DNA of 48,648 nucleotides, from contig CAZWBW010000008.1 of NCBI GenBank assembly GCA_964632355.1, positions 1 through 48,648 on the forward strand, read 5' to 3'. A program made the position numbers and the translations under genes. Shown here piece by piece: positions 41,186-48,648 of this stretch. Numbering within the stretch: position 1 is the first letter of the stretch; each line of letters begins with the position of its first letter. The notes below the pieces were generated by a model that was not told the DNA's origin, did not search any database, and saw only the letters and a program-made list of their open reading frames with translations. This DNA comes from JALOAP01 sp964632355. GTDB lineage: Bacteria > Chloroflexota > Dehalococcoidia > Tepidiformales > Tepidiformaceae.

Positions 41186-41616
41186 CGGCCAGTGCTCCCG
41201 TGGCCGCCGGCCCCGCGCTCGGTGTCGTCGAGGGCATCGCTGGCTTCGAAGCGAACCGGCGCGAGGCGTGTTATGACAAGCTGTGCGATGCGGTCGCCAT
41301 GACGGACCACGTGCGTGAGGCCCGGGGCGGTGGTGTACAGCGTGACCATCAGCTCGCCGCGGTAGTCGGAGTCGAGGGTGCCGAAGGACGCGATGACTCC
41401 CTTGCGGGCGAGGCCACTACGCGGACGAATCTGCGCGTCGAAGCCGGCAGGCACCTGCATAGCGAGGCCGGTCGGGATGAGCACGGGCTGCTGGGTCACC
41501 TCGACGTCGTTTTCGAGGCAGGCGTAGAGGTCGAACCCCGACGACCCGGGCGTGGCGCGCTCGGGGAGGCGCGCGCCCGGCCGGAGGAGCTTCACAAGCA
41601 CGGTGGATTCATCCAT
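41182..41616 (-). CDS. dut: dUTP diphosphatase
   Basis: A 144-residue trimeric dUTPase that keeps uracil out of DNA and supplies dUMP. All five motifs are recognisable: TPGSSGFDLYA (1), RPRSGLA (2), GTLDSDYRGELMVTLY with the catalytic Asp and Tyr (3), GDRIAQLVI (4) and RGAGGHGSTG (5). The length is normal. It precedes crcB with a 4-nt overlap and follows recN by 40 nt on the same strand. Confidence 0.96.
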   Translation of the reverse strand: MDESTVLVKLLRPGARLPERATPGSSGFDLYACLENDVEVTQQPVLIPTGLAMQVPAGFDAQIRPRSGLARKGVIASFGTLDSDYRGELMVTLYTTAPGLTHVVRHGDRIAQLVITRLAPVRFEASDALDDTERGAGGHGSTGR

Positions 41617-41656
41617 ACAGGCGGAGCGTAAAGGCGCGAGGAGTCGCGAACAAACG

Positions 41657-43336
41657 TCAGTTCGCTGCGGCAAGCATCTCCCGAGCGGCCTGTCGCGTGG
41701 CGTCGCCGTCGCCGCCAAGCATGGATGCGAGTTCGCGAACGCGTTCGTCACCGTCGATGGACTGGACCTGCGACCAGCTGCGGGCTCCATCGGTCTCCTT
41801 CGTGACGACGAAGTGGCGTTCGCCGAACGCGGCCACCTGGGGAAGGTGTGTGATGCAGAGCACCTGGTGGCGCGCGGCAAGCCGGCGCAGGGCTTCGCCG
41901 ACCAACGCACCTGCGCGGCCCCCGACACCTTCGTCCACTTCGTCGAAGACGACGAGGCGAGGTTCGCTGTTCGAGCCGAGGACCGTGGTGAGGGCGAGCA
42001 TGAAGCGTGACGTCTCGCCGCCGGACGCGACGGCAGACAGGGGGCGGGGCGTCTCGCCCGGGTTGAAGGAGGCGAGGAATTCGACGCGGTCGACGCCCGA
42101 TTCGGTGAAGGCGCGGGGCAGGAGCTCGCCCTCTCCGGCCGGAGGAGACGCAGGAGCGATGACTTCGTAGTCCGGGAGGGCGACCGGGATGCCATCCGGG
42201 TCGTCCTCGCAGGCGAAGCCGATCGAGAGGCTTGCGGCGCCCATCCCGAGGTGTTCGAGTTCGGCGGCGATGGCCCGAACGAGTTCGCCGGCGGCGGCAC
42301 GCCGGGCCGCGGAGAGAGCGCCAGCGGCCTCGGCGAGGCGACCGAGCAAGTCTTGCTCGCGGGCGCGCAGTTCGTCGAGGGAGACATCGACTGAGGCGAG
42401 CGCGTTGAGCCGCGCTTCGGCCTCGCGGCCGTAGGCGAGGATGTCGTCGATGGTCTCGCCGTACTTGCGACGAAGGCGAGCGATGAGGTCGAGGCGCGCA
42501 TCGATCTCGGCGAGGCGTTCGGGGTCTTCTTCGAGCGAATCGCGGTAGTGGCGAAGGCTCTGCGAGAGGTCGGCGGCGGCGGTTTCGAGCAGGGCGGCGA
42601 GATCGGCGAGTTCTGTAGCGGACGAATCGCGCTCGACGATGTTGTTGACCGACTGGATGGCAACCGCGAGGGGATCGGCATCGAGGGCTTCGAGCGCCGC
42701 GACAGCCTCGGCGATGAGGCGGCTGGTGTTCGCAAGCCGGGCCTGTTCGTTGCGGAGGCGTTCATCTTCGCCGGGTTCGAGCGCGGCGGCCTGGATTTCG
42801 TCCACTTCGAAGCGAAGCTGGTCGAGCAGGCGCTCCCGCTCGCGAGCATCGGTCGAGAGGCCCTGGAGATTGCGGCGAACGTCGCGGAGCTCCCGGACGA
42901 GCGCGGCAACCTTTTCGCGTTGGTCGTGGAGGCCGGCGAATTCGTCGAGGACCGACAGTTGCACGGCCGGGCGAAGGATCGCGAGCTGTTCGGACTGGCC
43001 ATGGATATCGACGAGGCGCGCGGCGAGTTGCTGCAGGCGTTCGACGGTCGCGACCTGCCCGTCGATGCGAGCGGTGGAGCGCCCGGAGAGGCCCACGGTG
43101 CGTTCGAGATCGAGCGGCTGGCCTTCGAAGCGAATCCGTGCGGAAACAGTGGCGCGGTCGAGGCCGGCGGCGATGACTTCGCGGCCGCGGCGCGCACCGA
43201 ACAGGAACGCGAGGGCGTCGACAATCAGTGACTTGCCGGCGCCGGTTTCGCCGGTGAAGACGTTCAGGCCCGGGCCAGGTTCGATAGTGACGTCGCGGGC
43301 GACGGCAAAGCCGGTAATGCGAATCGACTCAAGCAC
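41657..43336 (-). CDS. recN: DNA repair protein RecN
   Basis: A 559-residue SMC-like ATPase acting early in double-strand break repair. Walker A is GETGAGKS (29-36), the ABC signature is VASGGETSRFML and Walker B is LVVFDEVDEGVGG. A central Arg/Glu/Ala-rich coiled coil (about 150-350) separates the two halves. The GTG start overlaps the nadK end by 8 nt. nadK, recN and tlyA form a unit with overlaps, an order also common in actinobacteria and firmicutes. No LexA box is evident. Confidence 0.96.
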   Translation of the reverse strand: MLESIRITGFAVARDVTIEPGPGLNVFTGETGAGKSLIVDALAFLFGARRGREVIAAGLDRATVSARIRFEGQPLDLERTVGLSGRSTARIDGQVATVERLQQLAARLVDIHGQSEQLAILRPAVQLSVLDEFAGLHDQREKVAALVRELRDVRRNLQGLSTDARERERLLDQLRFEVDEIQAAALEPGEDERLRNEQARLANTSRLIAEAVAALEALDADPLAVAIQSVNNIVERDSSATELADLAALLETAAADLSQSLRHYRDSLEEDPERLAEIDARLDLIARLRRKYGETIDDILAYGREAEARLNALASVDVSLDELRAREQDLLGRLAEAAGALSAARRAAAGELVRAIAAELEHLGMGAASLSIGFACEDDPDGIPVALPDYEVIAPASPPAGEGELLPRAFTESGVDRVEFLASFNPGETPRPLSAVASGGETSRFMLALTTVLGSNSEPRLVVFDEVDEGVGGRAGALVGEALRRLAARHQVLCITHLPQVAAFGERHFVVTKETDGARSWSQVQSIDGDERVRELASMLGGDGDATRQAAREMLAAAN

Positions 43337-44183
43337 GATTGACGGCGCTCGACATCTGCACTTCGAGCTTTTCAGCCAGTTCTGCGTAGAAGAGCGACGG
43401 GTCGCCGAAGCGGGCGAAACGGGTGACATGCTCGCTCTGGCGGACGCGGACGAGCGAGCCGCTGCTCACCGAGATGTCGTCCTGCCCGTCGACGCTCAGG
43501 ATAGCGCCATGGTCGGACGTGACGCGAAGTTCGACTTCGGACCAGGGCTGGAGAACGAGCGAGCGGCCCAGCGAGAGGTGGGCGGACACCGGGGTGACCA
43601 CGAGGTGGTGTTCGGTGGGCGCGAGAATCGGGCCGCCGGCGCTGAGTGAGTAGCCGGTGCTCCCCGTCGGGGTGCACACGATGATGCCGTCGCAGCGGTA
43701 GACGGCGACGTGGGCGTGGTCGATGGCGAGGTCGACGTAGATGGGCCTCCCGGGCGAGCGGCGGCTCACCACGATGTCGTTCAGGGCGTGGTGTTCGGCC
43801 GGCGTGAGTTCGCCATCGAAGAGGTCGGCGCGAACCATGACGCGCTCTTCGAGCCGCCAATCCTCCTGGAGGACGCGCTCGAAGTGGTTGTAGAAGTCGC
43901 GCGGGCTCATGTCGGTAAGGAAGCCGAGGCGGCCCATGTTGATCCCAAGGAGCGGAGCGCCGTCGGGGATCGCGAGGCGTGCGGCCCGCAGGACGGTGCC
44001 ATCGCCGCCGATGCAGACAATGAGGCCCACACCCTGGATCGCTTCCTTCGCCGACGGATCCCAGACGTCGGCGACAGAGGCATCGACGTCGCGGCGGATG
44101 AAGTCGTGGGCGAGCTGGCGCGCAAAGGCGAGAGCGCCCTCGCTGTGGGGGTGGTGGAGGATGGCCACTTTCTTCAACGTCAC
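43329..44183 (-). CDS. nadK: NAD kinase
   Basis: A 284-residue enzyme phosphorylating NAD+ to NADP+. The key motif is CIGGDGTVLRAAR (about 58-70), with LNDIVVSR (usually NE), and CTPTGSTGYSLSAGG. The Gly-rich DGT loop and the TPTGST loop are complete. The GTG start overlaps the tlyA stop (GTGA), so it is coupled. An upstream extension of the frame lacks family similarity. Confidence 0.95.
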   Translation of the reverse strand: MTLKKVAILHHPHSEGALAFARQLAHDFIRRDVDASVADVWDPSAKEAIQGVGLIVCIGGDGTVLRAARLAIPDGAPLLGINMGRLGFLTDMSPRDFYNHFERVLQEDWRLEERVMVRADLFDGELTPAEHHALNDIVVSRRSPGRPIYVDLAIDHAHVAVYRCDGIIVCTPTGSTGYSLSAGGPILAPTEHHLVVTPVSAHLSLGRSLVLQPWSEVELRVTSDHGAILSVDGQDDISVSSGSLVRVRQSEHVTRFARFGDPSLFYAELAEKLEVQMSSAVNRA

Positions 44184-44917
44184 GACGCACCACCCTTCGG
44201 CGTATCCAGCCGAACAAGATACTCGATGTTGCCTTCGGAGCCGGGGACCGGCGATTCCATTGTGCCGTGGATTGTCCAGCCCTCGCTCCGGGCCCATTCG
44301 ACGAACTCCGACAATACACGCTCGCGGACGGTTACGTCTTTGATGACGCCACCACGAGGGACATCGGCAGGCCCGGCTTCGAACTGTGGTTTCAGCAGCA
44401 CGATGCCGGGAGTACCCGGGGGTGTTCGCCGGGCCACGGAAGGCAGCACTTTTCGCAGCGAGATGAACGAGAGATCGGCGACGAAGAAGTCGATGGGCGG
44501 GAGCTCGGTGAGATCGCGCGCGTTGACCCCTTCGAGCAGGGTTACGCGGGGGTCGTTGCGCAGCTTAATGTGGAGCTGGCCGCGCCCAACATCAACAGCG
44601 ATGACCGACGCGGCGCCGTGCTGGAGCAGGCAGTCCGTGAACCCGCCGGTGGATGCGCCGAGGTCGAGGCAGCGCAGGCCCTCGGGACGCACCTCGAACG
44701 CCTTCAGTGCGGCCTCGAGCTTGTACCCGCCGCGGCTGACGTAGCGCTCGGGTTCGACGATTTCGATCGGCGCGGTAGCGTCGAGGAGCTGTGAGGGTTT
44801 CACGAGCACGGTGGTGCCGACGCGAGCTCGTCCCGCCATGATGAGGCGCCGGGCACGCTCGCGGGTCTCGACGAGACCGCGTTCGACGAGAAGCTGATCC
44901 GCGCGCACACGTGGCAC
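44180..44917 (-). CDS. tlyA: TlyA family rRNA 2'-O-methyltransferase / S4-domain protein
   Basis: A 245-residue protein with an N-terminal S4 RNA-binding domain (RADQLLVERGLVETRERARRL from residue 5) and a FtsJ-like methyltransferase domain: CLDLGASTGGFTDCLLQ as SAM site and AVDVGRGQLHIKL. In mycobacteria TlyA methylates 16S and 23S rRNA, which makes the ribosome sensitive to capreomycin. The GTG start sits 6 nt after a TAGCCT box and has no ribosome site, so the operon mRNA is probably leaderless. It is divergent from the DinB-type gene. Confidence 0.94.
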   Translation of the reverse strand: MPRVRADQLLVERGLVETRERARRLIMAGRARVGTTVLVKPSQLLDATAPIEIVEPERYVSRGGYKLEAALKAFEVRPEGLRCLDLGASTGGFTDCLLQHGAASVIAVDVGRGQLHIKLRNDPRVTLLEGVNARDLTELPPIDFFVADLSFISLRKVLPSVARRTPPGTPGIVLLKPQFEAGPADVPRGGVIKDVTVRERVLSEFVEWARSEGWTIHGTMESPVPGSEGNIEYLVRLDTPKGGAS

Positions 44918-44923
44918 CGGGTA

Positions 44924-44929
44924 AGGCTA
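44924..44929 (-). promoter_or_regulatory. -10 element (TAGCCT) of a predicted leaderless promoter for tlyA-nadK-recN
   Basis: On the minus strand TAGCCT ends 6 nt before the tlyA GTG. A TTGCAC 18 nt upstream can serve as -35. There is no Shine-Dalgarno sequence. Confidence 0.6.
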
Positions 44930-44963
44930 TTCAACCTTCGAACCTGCGTGCAAGGCGCGGGTG

Positions 44964-44969
44964 TATACT
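44964..44969 (+). promoter_or_regulatory. -10 element (TATACT) of the DinB-type gene
   Basis: TATACT ends 14 nt before the ATG, so the leader would be about 7 nt, too short for a ribosome-binding site. Confidence 0.5.
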
Positions 44970-44983
44970 CCGTCATCGCGCGC

Positions 44984-45526
44984 ATGACAAACGTTGCTGT
45001 CCGCGAACTCCTGTACCTCCTTGAAGAGGCGTACTCCGCGATGCCGCTTCGCGGAGACGAAGGTTCGAGCCAGTCTCTGCTCGGAAATCTCGTGCACGTC
45101 GACAAGGAGACGTGGGCACGGGTTCCCGCCGGGGGACGCCGGTCGATCCGCGACATCGTGCTGCACGTCGGGTCGTGTCTGCACATGTATCGCAATCATG
45201 CGTTCGAATCAGGCGGACTCAGGTGGGATTCGCCGATCACCTGGCCGTGGCCGGACGGCAACGCCCCGATGCCCGAGACGCTTGACTGGCTGCGGGAAGC
45301 ACACGAGCTGTTTCGCGCGGCGGTGCAACGGCTAACGGATGAGGACCTGGAGGCGCCCCGGCGAGCCCCATGGGGCGAACTCCGCCCGACGCGGTGGCTC
45401 GTCAAGGTGATGATCGAGCACTACCTCTATCACTCCGGCGAAATCAATCACATTCGTAGCATTCTGCAAGGGACCGACGGCTGGGCGTTCGAAGAGGATG
45501 TGCCCCGGAGCGGGCCGAACGGGTAG
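44984..45526 (+). CDS. DinB-like (DUF664 fold) metal-dependent protein
   Basis: A 180-residue four-helix-bundle protein of the DinB/YfiT superfamily. Candidate metal ligands are His in DIVLHVG and the two His of EHYLYHSGEINH (about 148-159), which is the usual three-His pattern. Family members often act as thiol-S-transferases or maleylpyruvate isomerases with bacillithiol or mycothiol; others have no known activity. The start ATG is close to TATACT. The YbaK gene follows 9 nt later, with its own -10 box inside the end of this gene. Confidence 0.82.
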   Translation: MTNVAVRELLYLLEEAYSAMPLRGDEGSSQSLLGNLVHVDKETWARVPAGGRRSIRDIVLHVGSCLHMYRNHAFESGGLRWDSPITWPWPDGNAPMPETLDWLREAHELFRAAVQRLTDEDLEAPRRAPWGELRPTRWLVKVMIEHYLYHSGEINHIRSILQGTDGWAFEEDVPRSGPNG

Positions 45527-45529
45527 TCT
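45524..45529 (+). promoter_or_regulatory. -10 element (TAGTCT) of a predicted leaderless promoter
   Basis: TAGTCT overlaps the stop codon of the DinB-type gene and ends 6 nt before the YbaK GTG start. Confidence 0.55.
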
Positions 45530-45535
45530 GTCGGC

Positions 45536-46006
45536 GTGAAACCAGAGGAGCGTGTACAGGCAGCCCTCGAGGCGCTGGGGCTGCCGTCCCGGGTAATTAC
45601 GTTCGACCAGAGCACAGCCACCGCTGAAGAAGCGGCCAGCGCCGTTGGCTGTGAGCTCGGACAGATCGTGAAGACGCTGTTCTTCCTGGCCGACGGGCGA
45701 CCAACCGTTGCGCTCGTCGCGGGCGACCGGCAAGTGGACACGTCGAAGCTTGCGCAGATCGTCGGGGTAGGCCGGAAGAAGTTGAAGATGGGGACGCCCG
45801 AACAGGTGTTGGAGCACACGGGCTACGAAATCGGTGGAGTGGCACCTGTGGGCCATCTTGTGCAAGCCGATGTTGTTGTCGACGAGAGCCTGCAGCGCTT
45901 CGAAGTGGTGTGGGCGGCGGCAGGAAGTGGGAACGCGGTGTTCGAAGCGAAGACGTTTGACCTGGTGAAAGCCATCCAGGGCCAATGGGCAGCGATTACG
46001 CGGTAA
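45536..46006 (+). CDS. YbaK/EbsC-type aminoacyl-tRNA deacylase
   Basis: A 156-residue editing-domain protein that removes misacylated amino acids from tRNA. The motifs GCELGQIVKTLFF (with the conserved Lys, about 39-51) and GYEIGGVAPVGH (about 96-107) are typical of the YbaK group, as is DVVVDESL. The exact mischarged pair (Cys-tRNA-Pro, Ala-tRNA-Pro or another) cannot be told. The GTG start 6 nt after TAGTCT implies a leaderless message. It overlaps the UbiA start by 22 nt. Confidence 0.9.
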   Translation: MKPEERVQAALEALGLPSRVITFDQSTATAEEAASAVGCELGQIVKTLFFLADGRPTVALVAGDRQVDTSKLAQIVGVGRKKLKMGTPEQVLEHTGYEIGGVAPVGHLVQADVVVDESLQRFEVVWAAAGSGNAVFEAKTFDLVKAIQGQWAAITR

Positions 46007-46932
46007 GCAGCGACGCAGCAGCGCGGAGCCGGGGAATCCCGCTCTGGCCGCTGCTTGTTGCGCTTCGCCCGTACCAGTGGCCGAAGAACCTGCTGGTGTT
46101 CGCGGCGTTCGTGTTCAGCGTGGGCGACGCGTGGACACCGGGCGACATCGACAGCTGGTGGGCGATGTGGTGGCGCACCGTCGCGCTGTTCGCACTGTGG
46201 TCGGCCGCGGCGAGCGCCACCTATCTCTTTAACGACATCCGCGACAGGGAAGCAGACCGAATACATGAGCGGAAGCGGCACCGGCCGATCGCGAGCGGCC
46301 GCGTTTCCCCCGGGCTGGCAGGCACGGTGGGGGTGATGCTGCTGGCGGTCTCGATCCCGCTGGCGCTCGTGCTGGACGTGCGGGCGGGGGCCATCCTGCT
46401 CGGCTACGTGGTGGTGATGGCCCTGTACACGCTGGGGCTCAAGGAAGTCGCGATTCTCGACGTGATCATCCTGGTGGGCGGCGTGGTGGCGCGGGCGGTG
46501 GCCGGCGCGCTGGTGATAGACGTCGAGATCAGCCCGTGGCTGTACGTGTGTACGAGCTTCGGGGCGTTCTTCTTCGCGAGTTCGAAGCGGTGGGCGGAGT
46601 TCCGGGAACTGGGCCCGGAGGCTGCGGCCCACCGGCCAGCGCTGCGTCATTACACGGGGCCGGTGCTGGACCAGCTGCTCGCCATCAGCGCGGCGAGTGC
46701 CCTTCTGAGCTACGCGCTCTACACCATCGAATCGGAGGCAGTGCCGGAGAACGCGAGCATGGCGCTAACGCTCCCGTTCGTCGCATTCGCGCTGTTCCGA
46801 TACCTGCTTTTGCTCAACGGCGCGCGGCGCGGCGATGCGCCCGACCGGATCCTGTTCACGGATCCGCAGATCCTGCTTGCGGTGGCGGGGTTCGTGGGGA
46901 CGGCGTTCCTCGTCCTCACGCTATCGCACTAG
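45985..46932 (+). CDS. UbiA-family prenyltransferase, decaprenyl-phosphate phosphoribosyltransferase-like
   Basis: A 315-residue membrane enzyme with about eight or nine helices. The substrate motif is NDIRDREADRIHERKRHRPI (about 83-102), an NDxxDxxxD site binding a pyrophosphate through Mg2+. The opening ALRPYQWPKNLLVFAAF is characteristic of the DPPR synthase branch (Rv3806c/UbiA of mycobacteria), which adds phosphoribose from PRPP to a polyprenyl phosphate. In mycobacteria this starts the route to arabinan donors. The partner epimerase (DprE1/DprE2) is not in the window. Quinone or haem prenyl transfer is less likely. The 22-nt overlap with YbaK suggests coupling. Confidence 0.86.
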   Translation: MGSDYAVSSDAAARSRGIPLWPLLVALRPYQWPKNLLVFAAFVFSVGDAWTPGDIDSWWAMWWRTVALFALWSAAASATYLFNDIRDREADRIHERKRHRPIASGRVSPGLAGTVGVMLLAVSIPLALVLDVRAGAILLGYVVVMALYTLGLKEVAILDVIILVGGVVARAVAGALVIDVEISPWLYVCTSFGAFFFASSKRWAEFRELGPEAAAHRPALRHYTGPVLDQLLAISAASALLSYALYTIESEAVPENASMALTLPFVAFALFRYLLLLNGARRGDAPDRILFTDPQILLAVAGFVGTAFLVLTLSH

Positions 46933-46938
46933 CCAGCG

Positions 46939-47802
46939 TCAGTTGCCTGCGTAGGCTTCGGCGCCTTCGCCGGCGAGTTCCGGGCGGCCAGACCACACCC
47001 ATGCGTAGTTCGTGCGGCTTACACCGAGCAGCAGGCCGTGCAGTGAAGACGGGTGGATGAACAGGCCAGCATCTTCGGGGCGATCTTCGCCGGCGGCGAA
47101 CCGCATGCCGCGTTCGCGCAGGCGGTTCGCGAGCAGTGTGACGTCGTCCATTTCGAGGTAGCACATGTAGAGGGACGGACCGCGGCGCTGGTAGAAGCGG
47201 TCCATGGCGCTGTCGCCGCTGGTCTGCGTGATCTCGATGCGGTCGAGGCGGTTGGGTGGGTCGAACAGGGTGAGGGTACCGACATAGCCGTAGCGCCGGC
47301 TTTCGATGTGGCAGAACTTCGTGGGGTCGAGGCCGAACAAGCGGGTGTAGAGCGCTGCGGTGTCCTGCCAGTCGGCGACGACGTTGGTGACCTCGTACAG
47401 GGAGCGGATATCGCCAACTGACTCGATTTCGCGGTCTTCGGTGATGACGACGGGCATGCCGTGCGTGTTCGTGCCTTCGACGTAGAGCGCGCCGTTCTCC
47501 TCGGTGTACGGGACTTCCTGTGAGATGAAGTGCCGCTTCATGTCGAGGAGACTGGGCGTACTGAACCCGGCGCCGTAGAGGCCCTGTCCCCAGCGCGAAG
47601 CGAAATCCTGGACGGGCCCGGCGCCGACTGGTTCGAGGAATTCGAAGAAGCTGATGCCGGCCTGGACCGTGGTGCGGTTGGCGTTCAGTACCGCTGAGGT
47701 GTCTTCGCCGACGAGGCGGGCGCCGAAGAGTTCCTGCCAGGTGCGCACGGCTGCCTGCCGGTCGCGAACAACGAGTTGCACGCGTTCTACACGAGAGAGC
47801 AT
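46939..47802 (-). CDS. Two-domain VOC (glyoxalase-like) protein
   Basis: A 287-residue protein of two tandem VOC modules. Module 1 (1-140) begins LSRVERVQLVVRDRQAAVRT and has ISFFEFLEPVGAGPVQ. Module 2 (about 140-265) begins EVTNVVADWQDTAALYTRLF and ends LFIHPSSLHGLLLGVSR. Residues such as His in FIHPSSLHG could bind metal. It may be an extradiol-dioxygenase-like or lactoylglutathione-lyase-like enzyme; I cannot assign the reaction. The ATG has GGAGG 7 nt upstream. The gap to the UbiA gene, convergent, is 6 nt. Confidence 0.84.
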   Translation of the reverse strand: MLSRVERVQLVVRDRQAAVRTWQELFGARLVGEDTSAVLNANRTTVQAGISFFEFLEPVGAGPVQDFASRWGQGLYGAGFSTPSLLDMKRHFISQEVPYTEENGALYVEGTNTHGMPVVITEDREIESVGDIRSLYEVTNVVADWQDTAALYTRLFGLDPTKFCHIESRRYGYVGTLTLFDPPNRLDRIEITQTSGDSAMDRFYQRRGPSLYMCYLEMDDVTLLANRLRERGMRFAAGEDRPEDAGLFIHPSSLHGLLLGVSRTNYAWVWSGRPELAGEGAEAYAGN

Positions 47803-47862
47803 AGGCGGACCTCCGCGGCGGAATGGTGCCTATTCTGCACGTGCGCGGCCGGGAAATGGAAT

Positions 47863-47884
47863 GAGGGCCGCTGTCGCGGCCCTC
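47863..47884 (-). terminator. Hairpin terminator of clpX
   Basis: A 9-bp perfect stem (GAGGGCCGC with GCGGCCCTC), 4-nt loop, 27 nt after the clpX stop. ATTCCATTT follows on the minus strand, a modest T tract. Confidence 0.65.
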
Positions 47885-47910
47885 GAGTCGTCATCGAATT
47901 GCGCAGCGAA

Positions 47911-48648
47911 TCAGGCGGATTCGCTGCGGGCTTCGTCGCCGGGTTCGTCGGGTTCGATAGCCTGGCCCCCGCGGGTGAGAAGCAGCGGCCGCTGGCCCTT
48001 GGTGATGGTGTCGGCGTTGACGATGCACTTCTTGACGTCGCCGCGGCTGGGGATCTCGTACATGACCTCCATGAGGGCATCTTCGAGAACGGTGCGGAGG
48101 CCGCGGGCGCCGGTCTTGTGCTTGATGGCCTGCTGCGCGATGGCGCGGAGGGCGTCGTCGGTGAAGGTGAGTTCGACGCCGTCCATGGCGAAGTAGCGCT
48201 GGTACTGCTTGACGAGCGCGTTCTTTGGCTCGGTGAGAATGCGGACGAGCGCATCTTCGTCGAGCGAGGAGAGGCCGACGACCATCGGTAGGCGTCCGAC
48301 GAACTCGGGGATGAGGCCGTATTCGAGGAGGTCGTCGTGGGTGACGTGCGTCAGGAGCTCATCCCGCTCGGTGCCGCGGAAGCCGCGATGGGCGCCGAAG
48401 CCGATGCGGACGTGATTCTGGCTGAGCCGCTTTTCGATGTGGGCTTCGAGGCCTTCGAAGGCGCCACCGCAGATGAACAGGATGTTCTGGGTGTTGATCT
48501 GCAGGAAGTCCTGGTGCGGGTGCTTCCGGCCACCCTGGGGCGGCACGTTGGCGACGCAGCCTTCGATGATCTTCAGGAGCGCCTGCTGCACACCTTCACC
48601 GGACACATCGCGGGTGATGCTGGGGTTGTCTCCCTTGCGAGTGATTTT
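47911..48648 (-). CDS. clpX: ATP-dependent Clp protease ATP-binding subunit ClpX, C-terminal part
   Basis: The last 245 residues of the AAA+ unfoldase that feeds proteins into ClpP; the 5' part lies beyond the right edge. In-frame sequence continues to the last base, reading KITRKGDNPSITRDVSGEGVQ. Visible parts are the end of the large AAA+ domain with the pore-2 region and NILFICGGAFEGLE, the IGFG loop (VRIGFGAH, for ClpP contact), PEFVGRLPMVVGL with the sensor-II neighbourhood, and the small domain KHKTGARGLRTVLEDALMEVMYEIPS. The order clpX and valS across the two edges is not informative because the distance between them is unknown. Confidence 0.97.
   Translation of the reverse strand, partial: KITRKGDNPSITRDVSGEGVQQALLKIIEGCVANVPPQGGRKHPHQDFLQINTQNILFICGGAFEGLEAHIEKRLSQNHVRIGFGAHRGFRGTERDELLTHVTHDDLLEYGLIPEFVGRLPMVVGLSSLDEDALVRILTEPKNALVKQYQRYFAMDGVELTFTDDALRAIAQQAIKHKTGARGLRTVLEDALMEVMYEIPSRGDVKKCIVNADTITKGQRPLLLTRGGQAIEPDEPGDEARSESA

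Noticed and set aside
41182..43224. A 680-codon minus-strand frame joining dut to upstream sequence
   Set aside because: The upstream part is recN in another frame; dut has a normal N-terminus at 41616.

Overview
The window is GC-rich (about two thirds G+C by eye) bacterial chromosome with dense coding, many GTG/TTG starts and ordinary core genes. I see no phage, transposase, CRISPR array or plasmid gene. The gene mix points to an aerobic member of the Chloroflexota, possibly near Tepidiforma in the Dehalococcoidia. It includes an RskA-type anti-sigma factor, paired LLM flavin oxidoreductases, an A2-type haem-copper oxidase, a PyrR-led pyr operon and a DPPR-synthase-like UbiA protein. The taxonomic placement is inference; no rRNA gene is present to settle it.

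Layout. At 1-2000 is the 3' end of valS, then an ECF sigma factor with its zinc-finger anti-sigma factor. At 2038-6479 is a fused PAP2-like membrane protein, followed by a three-gene set (FAD oxidoreductase, ICMT-type methyltransferase, type III polyketide synthase) that resembles actinobacterial phenolic-lipid operons. At 6654-13129 are two LLM flavin oxidoreductases, small membrane proteins, an alpha/beta hydrolase, an FmdB zinc ribbon and an NDP-forming acyl-CoA synthetase lacking its ATP-grasp half. At 13130-13794 is a long non-coding stretch packed with inverted repeats, leading into a cytochrome c oxidase operon (subunits II, I, IV, III, then a cupredoxin-like membrane protein) closed by a strong terminator.

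At 17901-27049, on the minus strand, lies a pyrimidine operon: PyrR element, leader peptide, pyrR, pyrB, pyrC, carA, a GNAT acetyltransferase, a small membrane protein, carB and pyrK. Almost every junction overlaps, so translational coupling is likely throughout, and one PyrR-controlled ribosome site may set the level of the first part of the operon. At 27129-32256 are a TetR regulator, a J-domain-like membrane protein, an ABC1/UbiB kinase, a small conserved-looking protein, tRNA-Asn, a VOC protein and a thiolase. At 32356-35990 is a peptide-type ABC importer (binding protein and two permeases) without ATPases. At 36390-38679 are iron-sulfur genes (ErpA-like protein and cysteine desulfurase) with a nucleotidyltransferase. 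At 38681-44917, on the minus strand, are an enoyl-CoA hydratase, a membrane protein with a cytidylate-kinase-like gene, crcB-dut and recN-nadK-tlyA. At 44984-48648 are a DinB-type protein, a YbaK deacylase, a UbiA prenyltransferase, a two-domain VOC protein and the 3' part of clpX.

Two regulatory themes stand out. First, at least seven genes have a TANNNT box ending 6-7 nt before the start codon, which predicts leaderless mRNAs. Second, the pyr leader has the mycobacterial type of PyrR control, in which the regulator covers a ribosome site rather than driving a terminator.
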